From: Ruminococcus sp.
Lineage (GTDB): Bacteria; Bacillota; Clostridia; Oscillospirales; Ruminococcaceae
NCBI GenBank assembly: GCA_023667165.1
Contig: JAMPAO010000002.1
Span: 62,001-126,000, forward strand
Direction: 5' to 3'
Length of the DNA: 64,000 nucleotides
Shown here: piece after piece, positions 17,720 through 25,174 of the stretch
How positions within the stretch are numbered: position 1 is the stretch's first letter
Layout of the letters: every line of letters starts with the position of its first letter
Made by a program: the position numbers and the translations under genes
The notes under the pieces: generated by a model
Told to the model about the DNA's origin: nothing
Databases searched by the model: none
What the model saw: the letters and a program-made list of their open reading frames with translations, nothing else

Positions 17720-18961
17720 TTATCCGAGAATGTATACCGTTACCTGTCTTGCGCCCCAATTTACGCAGTCGCTGTATTCGTCCATATAGAGATCTATCAG
17801 GATATCTCCCGCCATTACCGAAGTGCCGGTGTCGGCAGCAATGGCGTAGCCGTATACCGTTCCGTCGTCGGCTATTACGAAAAGAGCCGTTCCGTAGGGA
17901 ATGATGTCCGGATCGACCGCAACATATCCTTGGAAAACCTCTCTGCCGCTGGCGGTCAGATCGCCGGGATCAGCCGTATAGGCACAGGATTTTCCCGTAA
18001 GCACCCTAACGTAATTTACGGGAACGCCGTTTTCGTCAATCTCAAGACCCGCCGGCAAAGCAAGCCGTGAAATACCCGTATAAACCGGTTCCGGCTCTTC
18101 CGGTTCATCCTCCTCGGGTCTTACCCATACGCCTGCGGAGCCGTTATCGGTATCGGCTTCGTCAAGATCCTCCTCCGAAGCGTTCTCCGAGCCGTCGTTT
18201 TCGTTTGTATCATCCTCTTCCTCGGATATTGACGCCTCATACTCGTATGTATCATAATCGTCTTCGGGAAGAGAAAGCTCATACCCGTCATATTCCGGTT
18301 CATAGGCGATATCCGCCGCGCCCGCGTCAACGGACAGGAGATCGTACTCGGCGCCCTCGTCGCCGTCGGAAGCGTTCGCTGCAGATACAAGCGCTCCCGA
18401 CGCTTCACCGTCGGAATATTCGTATTCATCGTAGGATGCGTATTTTTCTTCCTCCTCGGTATTTTCTTCTTCGGGGAGATATTCAAGCTCAAGAGCGGCA
18501 GCTCCGCCGGTCATTTCCTCGGCGGGGATATCCTCAAGCGCGGGAGGAGCCGAATATATTTCATCTTCATTCGTTTCATTTTCATATACGGGAGCTGTTT
18601 CCTCATATATATCATCGTACGTACCGCTATCGGAGGCGTTATCACCTTCAGCGGTTTCCCCTGCTTCGGGGATATCCCCCTCGATCTCGGTAGGCTCGGC
18701 GTTTTCCACAGGCTGCTCCGCAGGCGCGCTTGCCCTAAAGAATATATCGCTGTAGGAAGCGGCGGGAGGAAGTATCTCATCCGGGATAACATCCGTCTGC
18801 GCGGGAACGTCCGCACGGGGGAGCTGTGATATGTCCGTGTTCGGACCCTCGCCCTCCAGCACCGCATACAGGGCAAAGGAGCCTGTAATGATCAGCGCAG
18901 CCGCAGACGACGCGTATCTGTATATTTTCCTTATTCTATTCTTATTTGTTTTTCCGCCCAT
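17720..18961 (-). CDS. Membrane-anchored 3D-domain protein with acidic linker
   Basis: The 413-residue protein has a basic start (GGKTNKNRIRKIYRY), one transmembrane segment (about residues 15-33), roughly 270 residues dominated by Glu, Asp, Tyr and Pro, and a C-terminal 3D (Asp-Asp-Asp) domain of about 95 residues. The 3D domain shows CAYTADPGDLTASGREVFQG, then VAVDPDIIPYGTALFVIADD and AIAADTGTSVMAGDILIDLY, keeping the three acidic positions. Related 3D domains occur in YabE/Rpf-like and MltA-like peptidoglycan enzymes, so an extracellular wall-cleaving or wall-binding role is likely but not proven. It is a single-gene unit with a consensus promoter and its own terminator. Confidence 0.8.
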   Translation of the reverse strand: MGGKTNKNRIRKIYRYASSAAALIITGSFALYAVLEGEGPNTDISQLPRADVPAQTDVIPDEILPPAASYSDIFFRASAPAEQPVENAEPTEIEGDIPEAGETAEGDNASDSGTYDDIYEETAPVYENETNEDEIYSAPPALEDIPAEEMTGGAAALELEYLPEEENTEEEEKYASYDEYEYSDGEASGALVSAANASDGDEGAEYDLLSVDAGAADIAYEPEYDGYELSLPEDDYDTYEYEASISEEEDDTNENDGSENASEEDLDEADTDNGSAGVWVRPEEDEPEEPEPVYTGISRLALPAGLEIDENGVPVNYVRVLTGKSCAYTADPGDLTASGREVFQGYVAVDPDIIPYGTALFVIADDGTVYGYAIAADTGTSVMAGDILIDLYMDEYSDCVNWGARQVTVYILG

Positions 18962-19131
18962 ATCTTAAATTACCTTTCCTTTTATAACGCGTCGCAGCAC
19001 GTATCGCCCGCGATATGCCGTTATCTAAGTATCCGCAAAATGCTTTTAATGGATTTTACGGAAAGTTAAATCAATCAAAAACTCGGTGTCATAAAGATTT
19101 CAAAACGGTTACAACCCCGAACACACTTGTA

Positions 19132-19160
19132 ATTATAACGTAATTTTTTGAAGATGTCAA
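19132..19160 (-). promoter_or_regulatory. Consensus promoter of the 3D-domain gene
   Basis: Minus strand: TTGACA (19155-19160), 17 bp, TATAAT (19132-19137). Both hexamers match the sigma-A consensus perfectly. It gives a leader of about 165 nt before the 3D gene. Confidence 0.8.
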
Positions 19161-19520
19161 AAAAATTTCAAGTCGCGATTTTGTTTATTTTGACTAATAA
19201 TTGTTGAATTCGTTCAATTAATCGACAATTTTCACCTTGAAAATCCGTTTGCCGAAATAATTTTTCAAGAATTTTTTGTGCAAAAAGCACAATTTCCCTT
19301 TTTATTGCATAAAAACCTCAAATATTACAGCAAGTATAACTTTTTGGAGCAACGAAATTAAACATTTGTTCACATAAGATCCCATTTTTATAGACTTTTA
19401 ACACAGTTTTATGGAATTATCCAACACATATATACAAAATCTTGATCAAATTATGTGCAATTCGCTGAAATTTTGGCTTTTTTGAAATTTTTGGGTCAAA
19501 TCTCATCTATTTCCGTTATC
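19161..19520. other. AT-rich intergenic stretch, no gene seen
   Basis: About 360 bp of very AT-rich sequence between divergent promoters. There is no coding frame with a ribosome site and no clear hairpin terminator. It may carry upstream promoter elements for either side. Confidence 0.4.
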
Positions 19521-19524
19521 CCTC

Positions 19525-19553
19525 TTGAAAAAGTCGGGATAAAAGTATATAAT
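19525..19553 (+). promoter_or_regulatory. Promoter of the small membrane protein-amidohydrolase-mannanase genes
   Basis: Plus strand: TTGAAA (19525-19530), 17 bp, TATAAT (19548-19553). The first gene starts 260 bp downstream because a 193 bp inverted-repeat element sits between promoter and gene. Confidence 0.7.
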
Positions 19554-19590
19554 AGTGTTAAGGGGCGTGCTTTACGGCGCTGCCGTTTTA

Positions 19591-19783
19591 GGGCGTGTTG
19601 ACACTACCGCTCAACGCCCGTCTTACAGACATATTTTCCGTATTTCTGCGTTAATTTTCCTTGCTATACGCGAGTATGCAAAAAGCTGAAGCTTTTGCGG
19701 AAAATTGCCGTTGAAAATGCATTTCACGGAAATGCTAAAAATCTGCCTGCAATCCGAGCATTTCGGATAGTGTCAACACGCCC
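19591..19783. mobile_element. MITE-like element, family A, copy 1
   Basis: A 193 bp non-coding element bounded by inverted repeats (GGGCGTGTTGACACTA and its complement) and flanked by TA on both sides. A second copy, about 90 percent identical by eye and in opposite orientation, lies at 52308-52486. Relative to that copy, this one carries about 14 extra bases in the centre (a GCAAAAAGCTGAAGCTTTTGC palindromic insertion). It has no transposase and would have to be moved in trans. It lies in the leader between the promoter at 19.54 kb and the gene at 19.81 kb. Confidence 0.8.
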
Positions 19784-19813
19784 TAATCTATACTATAATA
19801 TAAGGAGAAAATT

Positions 19814-19990
19814 ATGGAAAAAGAGGTCGCAAGAAAAAACGATACCCGCAGAATGCTTCGCACCGTGATCCCCGTGGCGGGAGCGCTGTTTCTGTTCCTT
19901 ATCTCAGCCGCATACATCGCATACCGCATGATAAGCAACTACAACTATAACGAACGCTGGAAAGACTACGACGAATGCGGTCTGGGTTAA
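19814..19990 (+). CDS. Small single-pass membrane protein
   Basis: A 58-residue frame with a good ribosome site (TAAGGAG, 8 bp before the ATG). It has a charged N-terminus (MEKEVARKNDTRRML), a hydrophobic helix (VIPVAGALFLFLISAAYIAY) and a polar tail rich in Tyr/Asn/Asp ending DECGLG. Its stop is 3 bp from the start of the amidohydrolase, so the two are probably coupled. No family recognised. The clear ribosome site, helix and spacing support it as real despite its size. Confidence 0.7.
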   Translation: MEKEVARKNDTRRMLRTVIPVAGALFLFLISAAYIAYRMISNYNYNERWKDYDECGLG

Positions 19991-19993
19991 GCT

Positions 19994-21145
19994 ATGTATA
20001 TTTATAACGCAAAAATACTTACCATGGACGGGGCGGATATCGAAAACGGCTATGTGCTTATCGGGAACGGCAGGATAATCCGCGTTTCCGAGGGATATCC
20101 CGAGGATATATCCGGCGGGGATATCGACGCCCGGGGAAATATCCTTATGCCGGGACTTATAGATATCCACACCCATATGGGGTTTATCGGCGACGGCTGT
20201 GGCGAGGAGGGCGTAGACGTAAACGAGGGCAGCGACCCCGTTACTCCTCAGCTAAGAGCCGCCGACGGTCTGAATTACCGCGACGGATATTTCAAGGACG
20301 CCGTAAAATCGGGGATAACCTCCGTAGTCACGGGAGTGGGTTCGCTCAATCCCGTAGGCGGGCAGATGGCGGCTTTGAAAACCTCCGCCCGTTACGTTGA
20401 CGAAGCTGTGATATGTATATCTGGGATAAAATTCGCTCTGGGAGAAAACCCCAAATCCTATTACACGGACAGGGACGAGGCTCCCCAGACAAGAATGGCT
20501 TCCGCCGCCCTTATAAGAGAGGCTCTGGAAAAAGCGAAAAGGTACGCCGAGCAGCTTGAAAACGCGGAGGATATTTCCGACAGACCCGAGTATGATATCA
20601 AATGCGAGGCTCTCATCCCCCTTTTAAGAGGAGAAATGAAAGCGCATTTTCACTGTCACCGCGCAGACGATATCCTTACCGCTCTGCGGATCTGCGGGGA
20701 ATACGGTCTTGACCCCCTGCTGATACACTGCACGGAGGGGTATCTGATAGCAGATATCCTTGCCGAAAAAAACGCCTGCGCCGTTATAGGTCCCGTTATA
20801 AGCGACAGAGGAAAACCGGAGCTTGCCAATGCCTGCCTTGAAAATGCGGGACTGCTGGCAAAGGCGGGAGTAAAAACGGCTATATGCACCGATCATCCGG
20901 AAAATCCGATCAATTTTCTTATGACGGGAGCAGCTTACTGCTATAAGCACGGAATGCCGAGGGAGGACGTTCTCAGGGGCGTTACCCTGACCGCCGCGGA
21001 GCTGGGAGGCTTTTCCCGCCGATGCGGCTCTGTGACGGCGGGAAAGGACGCCGATCTTATACTGCTCGACGGCGATCCTCTGGATATTATGACAAATGTT
21101 CTTATGACCGTTATAGACGGTAAAATCGTATACGAAAGGAAGTAA
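19994..21145 (+). CDS. Amidohydrolase-superfamily metal-dependent hydrolase
   Basis: The 383-residue protein belongs to the amidohydrolase superfamily (imidazolonepropionase/dipeptidase-like branch). It has the N-terminal beta-sandwich start (MYIYNAKILTMDGADIENGY), the metal-binding GLIDIHTHMGF (H-x-H), later histidines in MKAHFHCHRADD and LLIHCTEGY, the metal Asp in ICTDHPENP, and the closing GSVTAGKDADLILLDGDPLD. The substrate cannot be told from sequence; cyclic amides or dipeptides are typical. It lies 3 bp after a small membrane protein and 4 bp before a mannanase lipoprotein, an unexpected partner. Confidence 0.85.
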   Translation: MYIYNAKILTMDGADIENGYVLIGNGRIIRVSEGYPEDISGGDIDARGNILMPGLIDIHTHMGFIGDGCGEEGVDVNEGSDPVTPQLRAADGLNYRDGYFKDAVKSGITSVVTGVGSLNPVGGQMAALKTSARYVDEAVICISGIKFALGENPKSYYTDRDEAPQTRMASAALIREALEKAKRYAEQLENAEDISDRPEYDIKCEALIPLLRGEMKAHFHCHRADDILTALRICGEYGLDPLLIHCTEGYLIADILAEKNACAVIGPVISDRGKPELANACLENAGLLAKAGVKTAICTDHPENPINFLMTGAAYCYKHGMPREDVLRGVTLTAAELGGFSRRCGSVTAGKDADLILLDGDPLDIMTNVLMTVIDGKIVYERK

Positions 21146-21149
21146 ATCT

Positions 21150-22823
21150 ATGAAACGCAAATTTAAAAGGACCGCCGCCGCGCTGACGGCTGCCCTGCTG
21201 TGCCTGTCGGCTTTCTCCGGCTGCGCGGGCAATTCGGAAGAGTCCGAAACGGAAAACGGCGCGGACGCGGCGCAGACTGCGGATACACAGACGGATAACG
21301 AAGAAACCGGGAACGGCACGGCGGAAAACTCCGGCGGGATAAACGCCATATTCGGCGATATACGCACGGAGTACAACACAAGCCTTGACCTGTCCGATTA
21401 CCCGCTTACACCGTCGGACGTTCCCGAGGACTATTCCCTTACCATAGAGGCGGAAAGCGGAACGTTCACGGGAGGCGCGAAAGCCGTTGATTTTCCCGAC
21501 GCGTCCGGCGGAGGCTACGCTACGGGCGTAAATCAAGAGGGCGATCAGCTTACAATGACAGCCGAAATAGAATATTCCGGCTTTTACGATCTGAATTTCC
21601 TTACAATGGGCAGCGCGGGAAGAGTAAACAACGTCCTTATAGACGGCATGAAAGCGGGGGACATTACCACCGACAGTCCCGAAACGTTCGGAAATACCCT
21701 CCTGTGCAACATTTATCTTGAAAAGGGAAGCCATGAGATAAGCGTTACCCCAAGCTGGGGATATGTGGATTACGACTGCGTGATCCTCACCGCGCCCGAA
21801 AACCCCGTTACCGAGGACACCTACAAAGTAAATACGGCTCTTGTCAATCCCAATGCGGACGAGAATACAAAGCGTCTTTACAAATTCCTCTGCGACATTT
21901 ACGGAAAATACTCCCTTGCGGGACAGTACGCCGACGAGGGACGGGCGTCCTCGGAATTTGAGAAGATAACCGCGAAAACCGGAAAATCCTTTGCTGTGCT
22001 GGGACTTGACGTAAGCGGCTACAGTCTTGGCAGCAAGGCTCACGGAAGCGAATCGAGAACTATAGAATACGCTTACGACTGGTACCAAAACGCAGGCGGA
22101 ATAGTTCAGCTTTGCTGGCACTGGACAACTCCCGAGGCATATGCAAAGAACGATGAAGCCAATCCTTGGTACAGTTCCTTTTACAAGGAGGGGTCAAATC
22201 TCGATTTGGACAAGATAATGAACGGCGAGGACGAAGAAGCGTACCGGCTTCTCATGGACGATATCGACAATATGTCAAACGAGCTTGCAAGGCTGAGGGA
22301 CGCGGGCGTTCCCGTGCTGTGGAGGCCTCTGCACGAAGCGTCGGGCGGCTGGTTCTGGTGGGGCGACTGCGAAGCTGAAAGCTACATCAAGCTGTGGAAC
22401 GTGATGTACGACAAGATGACAAACGAGCATAACCTGACCAACCTTATCTGGATATGGAACGGTCAGGATCCCGAATGGTATCCCGGAGATGAAACCGTCG
22501 ATATCAACGGCTGGGATATTTATGCGGGAAATCACGTCGACAGCTCCCAGAGCGGACGTTTCGGAGATATGGCGGCAAATTACGGCGAAAAGACCAAGCT
22601 CATCGCCCTTACGGAAAACGGCTGCGTTATGGATCCCGACAAGGTGTTCAACGACAATGCAAGGTGGCTTTTCTGGGGTACATGGAGCGATCCCTTTACC
22701 ATGAAGCTGGGAGTTGTCATCAACGACGAATACACCACCATCGAGCTGCTGCAAAAAGCGTATAACCATGAGAGAGTGCTTACCCTGGACGAGCTGCCCG
22801 ATCTGAAGAATTACGAGTACTGA
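21150..22823 (+). CDS. GH26 beta-mannanase lipoprotein with CBM35-like domain
   Basis: This is a 557-residue lipoprotein: basic start, hydrophobic helix and lipobox LSAFSGC with the modified Cys near residue 25. After a Glu/Thr/Asn-rich spacer comes a CBM35-like carbohydrate-binding module (about 93-225, YSLTIEAESGTF...WGYVDYDCVIL), then a GH26 catalytic domain (about 235-555). The acid/base Glu is in RPLHEASGGWFWWG (Glu396) and the nucleophile in ALTENG (Glu489). GH26 enzymes mostly cut beta-1,4-mannan; here it would act on the cell surface. AAAGGAAG precedes the ATG. Confidence 0.92.
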   Translation: MKRKFKRTAAALTAALLCLSAFSGCAGNSEESETENGADAAQTADTQTDNEETGNGTAENSGGINAIFGDIRTEYNTSLDLSDYPLTPSDVPEDYSLTIEAESGTFTGGAKAVDFPDASGGGYATGVNQEGDQLTMTAEIEYSGFYDLNFLTMGSAGRVNNVLIDGMKAGDITTDSPETFGNTLLCNIYLEKGSHEISVTPSWGYVDYDCVILTAPENPVTEDTYKVNTALVNPNADENTKRLYKFLCDIYGKYSLAGQYADEGRASSEFEKITAKTGKSFAVLGLDVSGYSLGSKAHGSESRTIEYAYDWYQNAGGIVQLCWHWTTPEAYAKNDEANPWYSSFYKEGSNLDLDKIMNGEDEEAYRLLMDDIDNMSNELARLRDAGVPVLWRPLHEASGGWFWWGDCEAESYIKLWNVMYDKMTNEHNLTNLIWIWNGQDPEWYPGDETVDINGWDIYAGNHVDSSQSGRFGDMAANYGEKTKLIALTENGCVMDPDKVFNDNARWLFWGTWSDPFTMKLGVVINDEYTTIELLQKAYNHERVLTLDELPDLKNYEY

Positions 22824-22896
22824 TTACAGGCGGGAAGCAAAAGGTAACAAATCCCGGGAATATCAAGCGTTTATCTGCTTTTGCGGATGACAAAAC

Positions 22897-22950
22897 AAAA
22901 ACGGCACAGACAAAGCCGCTGCGTTCAACGGTTTGTCTGTGCCGTTTTTT
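22897..22950. terminator. Bidirectional terminator between mannanase and acyltransferase
   Basis: An 18 bp stem (AAAAACGGCACAGACAAA with its complement TTTGTCTGTGCCGTTTTT) flanked by A and T tracts on both sides, placed between two convergent genes, so it can stop transcription from either. Confidence 0.85.
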
Positions 22951-23023
22951 AAATTTTATATGACTGCGGTAACAGACCTCCTCGGGAACTTCCAAAGCGC
23001 CGGTTTCCGTGGAGGTCTGCTGA

Positions 23024-24061
23024 TCATCCGCCTCCGAATCTTTTTCGGATATAAGCCGAAAGAGGCTTTTCAAAGATGTAATACATTACCGTCGAAAATG
23101 CGGAAACAGCAAGGGCAAAGACGAAAAGAGTAAAATACGAATGATGAACGGCGATACCGAAACAGCGGACAACGGTCATAAAGATTCCGTATATCGGCGA
23201 GTGCCATATATATATCTGAAAGGACACGGCTCCCGCCGTTTTTACCGCTCCGCTGCGAAGCTGAGGCAGAAGGAACGCCGTAAGCACCAGCGACGGATAG
23301 AACAGGTACGTCAATACCGTCCAGTTGGCGGTTTTTTGCGTTGTAAGAACAAGTACGGCAGCGGAAAAGGCAAGCAGCGCCGCCGAAACGCGGACGGCTT
23401 TTTTTCTGTCCGCGTTTTTTGCCGCACAGCAGAGAAAGCACCCCAAAAAGAACCCCGCATAACCTCTTGCGTTGGGAAGCGTTAAAAACGGGACGGGAAT
23501 AACAACAAGAAAGCCAACGCCGCCGAACACGGAAAGAGCCATATATATCAAAGGCTTTTTGCATACGCTCTCGGGAACGAGCTTTTTTACGGCAAAATAT
23601 ATGATGCAGCAAAGCAGCAGCACGCATAAATACCATGTGGGATTATTCAGCGCCGCCGACGGCAGCGCCCACAGCCAGCCCTGATGCACAAGAAGAAAGC
23701 TGGTTATAATGACCTTTGCGCTGTAGACTATATTGAACAAGGGCTCGCCGAACAGCGCGCCGTATACCCCCGCCGCTGCGAGAAACACGGCGCAGGCTGC
23801 GGTGGTGTAAGGGTATATCCTCAGCAGTCTGCGGACGATCCAGTCCTTAAAGGGAATATTTTCTTTATATGTATATTCCGTGAGAAATCCCGAGATAATG
23901 AAAAACAATTCCACCAACGTGCCGAACGGGAATTTCCCGTAGGCAAAATCCAGTCTGCCCAGGCTTTCCGAAGCGTTTATCTGATAATGATGGCAGACTA
24001 TCAGCAGGGCGGCTGTTATTTTCAGAATATCGAAATTATACAGGTACTTATCCTTGTTCAT
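23024..24061 (-). CDS. Acyltransferase 3 (OafA/YrhL-like) membrane protein
   Basis: This 345-residue protein has about ten hydrophobic helices and the acyltransferase-3 N-terminus: YLYNFDILKITAALLIVCHH (catalytic-type His pair), then LVELFFIISGFLTEY and WIVRRLLRIYP. Proteins of this family O-acylate sugars, peptidoglycan or exopolysaccharide using acyl-CoA on the cytoplasmic side. It is a single-gene unit with a consensus promoter and shares the convergent terminator with the mannanase gene. The acceptor cannot be inferred. Confidence 0.85.
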   Translation of the reverse strand: MNKDKYLYNFDILKITAALLIVCHHYQINASESLGRLDFAYGKFPFGTLVELFFIISGFLTEYTYKENIPFKDWIVRRLLRIYPYTTAACAVFLAAAGVYGALFGEPLFNIVYSAKVIITSFLLVHQGWLWALPSAALNNPTWYLCVLLLCCIIYFAVKKLVPESVCKKPLIYMALSVFGGVGFLVVIPVPFLTLPNARGYAGFFLGCFLCCAAKNADRKKAVRVSAALLAFSAAVLVLTTQKTANWTVLTYLFYPSLVLTAFLLPQLRSGAVKTAGAVSFQIYIWHSPIYGIFMTVVRCFGIAVHHSYFTLFVFALAVSAFSTVMYYIFEKPLSAYIRKRFGGG

Positions 24062-24156
24062 ACGCCGCCTCCAATATTGTTTTTCAAAGCTCTGCTTTCA
24101 ACGGGCAGATGAAATCCGCTGCCGAACGGGGCGGGGAACATCTCTCTGCGGTTATA

Positions 24157-24185
24157 ATTATACCGCCCGCTGAGAAAAATGTCAA
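24157..24185 (-). promoter_or_regulatory. Consensus promoter of the acyltransferase gene
   Basis: Minus strand: TTGACA (24180-24185), 17 bp, TATAAT (24157-24162), about 95 bp before the gene start. Confidence 0.75.
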
Positions 24186-24243
24186 GAAACCGACGACGCT
24201 TATGAAATATTGACCGCCGCCGTTGATTTTTACTTTCTGTCTA

Positions 24244-24272
24244 TTGACATTCGGGCGGATTTGGGGTAAAAT
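24244..24272 (+). promoter_or_regulatory. Candidate promoter of the sigma factor-beta-propeller operon
   Basis: Plus strand: TTGACA (24244-24249), 17 bp, TAAAAT (24267-24272). The sigma gene starts about 340 nt downstream; the leader (24280-24617) holds no convincing gene, and a nearer promoter cannot be excluded. Confidence 0.5.
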
Positions 24273-24617
24273 AACATATATATGCCTCTGCCGGCGCTTC
24301 GGCGGAGATGGTTTTTCATTGAAACGAACGGTTTTTTATATATGCGTATTGCCGCCGTGAGGGAGCTTCGCTTTCTCATGCGGTATAATGTAATTTGAAT
24401 ATCCGCCGATAAATTGTGCATAATGATTAATTTTAGATTGTATGATCATAAATCTATTGTGAGATGTTACAAAATCAAAATTTTCTTGCAACAAAACAGC
24501 TTGAATTTTGCACTATATATATGACAGGGCTCAGAAGAGCGAACATATATAAATATCGGTACGATGTCATTATCAATCCGCTTTGCTGCAAAGGCGGGTG
24601 CGAGGTGATTTGATACA

Positions 24618-25145
24618 ATGAGCTTGGATTTTACCGCCTCTGTAAGACGAGCACAGGCGGGAGATGCCGCAGCGTTTGCCGAACTTTATTCCCTTGTTTA
24701 CAAGGACTTGTACCGGATCGCTCTGCTGAACCTGAACAATGAGCATGACGCTTCCGATGTGGTTAGCGACACAGTACTGGAAGCCTATTCCTCAATTACA
24801 AAGCTCAGAGATGAAAAAGCGTTTAAGGCCTGGATCACGAAGATCCTTACGGTAAAGATAAAAAACAAGCGTAAGGAATACAAACAGATGAACGATCTGA
24901 GGCGGGACGTTGAGGATCTCGACGAATTTGCACCCGAGGCTGCGGGTAAAGAAACAGATTTCAGCGGCCTTGACGTGACAGAGGGATTCAAAAAGCTCAG
25001 CTATGAGGAACGCATGGTGCTTTCACTCAGTGTCGTTTCGGGTTACAAAAGCGAGGAGATCGCAAAGATGTTCGGCACCAATGCCAACACCGTCCGTTCA
25101 AAGACGGCGAGGGCTAAAGCCAAACTGAAACAGTTTCTCTCTTAA
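24618..25145 (+). CDS. ECF-type RNA polymerase sigma factor
   Basis: The 175-residue protein has sigma region 2 (DAAAFAELYSLVYKDLYRIAL, DASDVVSDTVLEAYSSI, AFKAWITKILTVKIKNKRKE) and region 4 (LSYEERMVLSLSVVSGYKSEEIAKMFGTNANTVRSKTARAKAKLKQFL), with no region 3 or 1.1. This is the group IV (ECF) layout. It lies 29 bp before a single-pass membrane protein whose cytoplasmic N-terminus is placed to hold the sigma factor, the usual sigma/anti-sigma arrangement. A GAGGTGAT site precedes the ATG. Confidence 0.92.
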   Translation: MSLDFTASVRRAQAGDAAAFAELYSLVYKDLYRIALLNLNNEHDASDVVSDTVLEAYSSITKLRDEKAFKAWITKILTVKIKNKRKEYKQMNDLRRDVEDLDEFAPEAAGKETDFSGLDVTEGFKKLSYEERMVLSLSVVSGYKSEEIAKMFGTNANTVRSKTARAKAKLKQFLS

Positions 25146-25174
25146 AAAATACCGAAAGAAAGGAGGTCGGAAAC

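Noticed and set aside
21111..22121. 336-codon minus-strand frame opposite the mannanase
   Set aside because: The mannanase has lipobox, CBM and catalytic residues on the other strand.
24281..24400. Short frame starting near the predicted transcript start of the sigma operon
   Set aside because: No ribosome site, would need leaderless translation; no other support.
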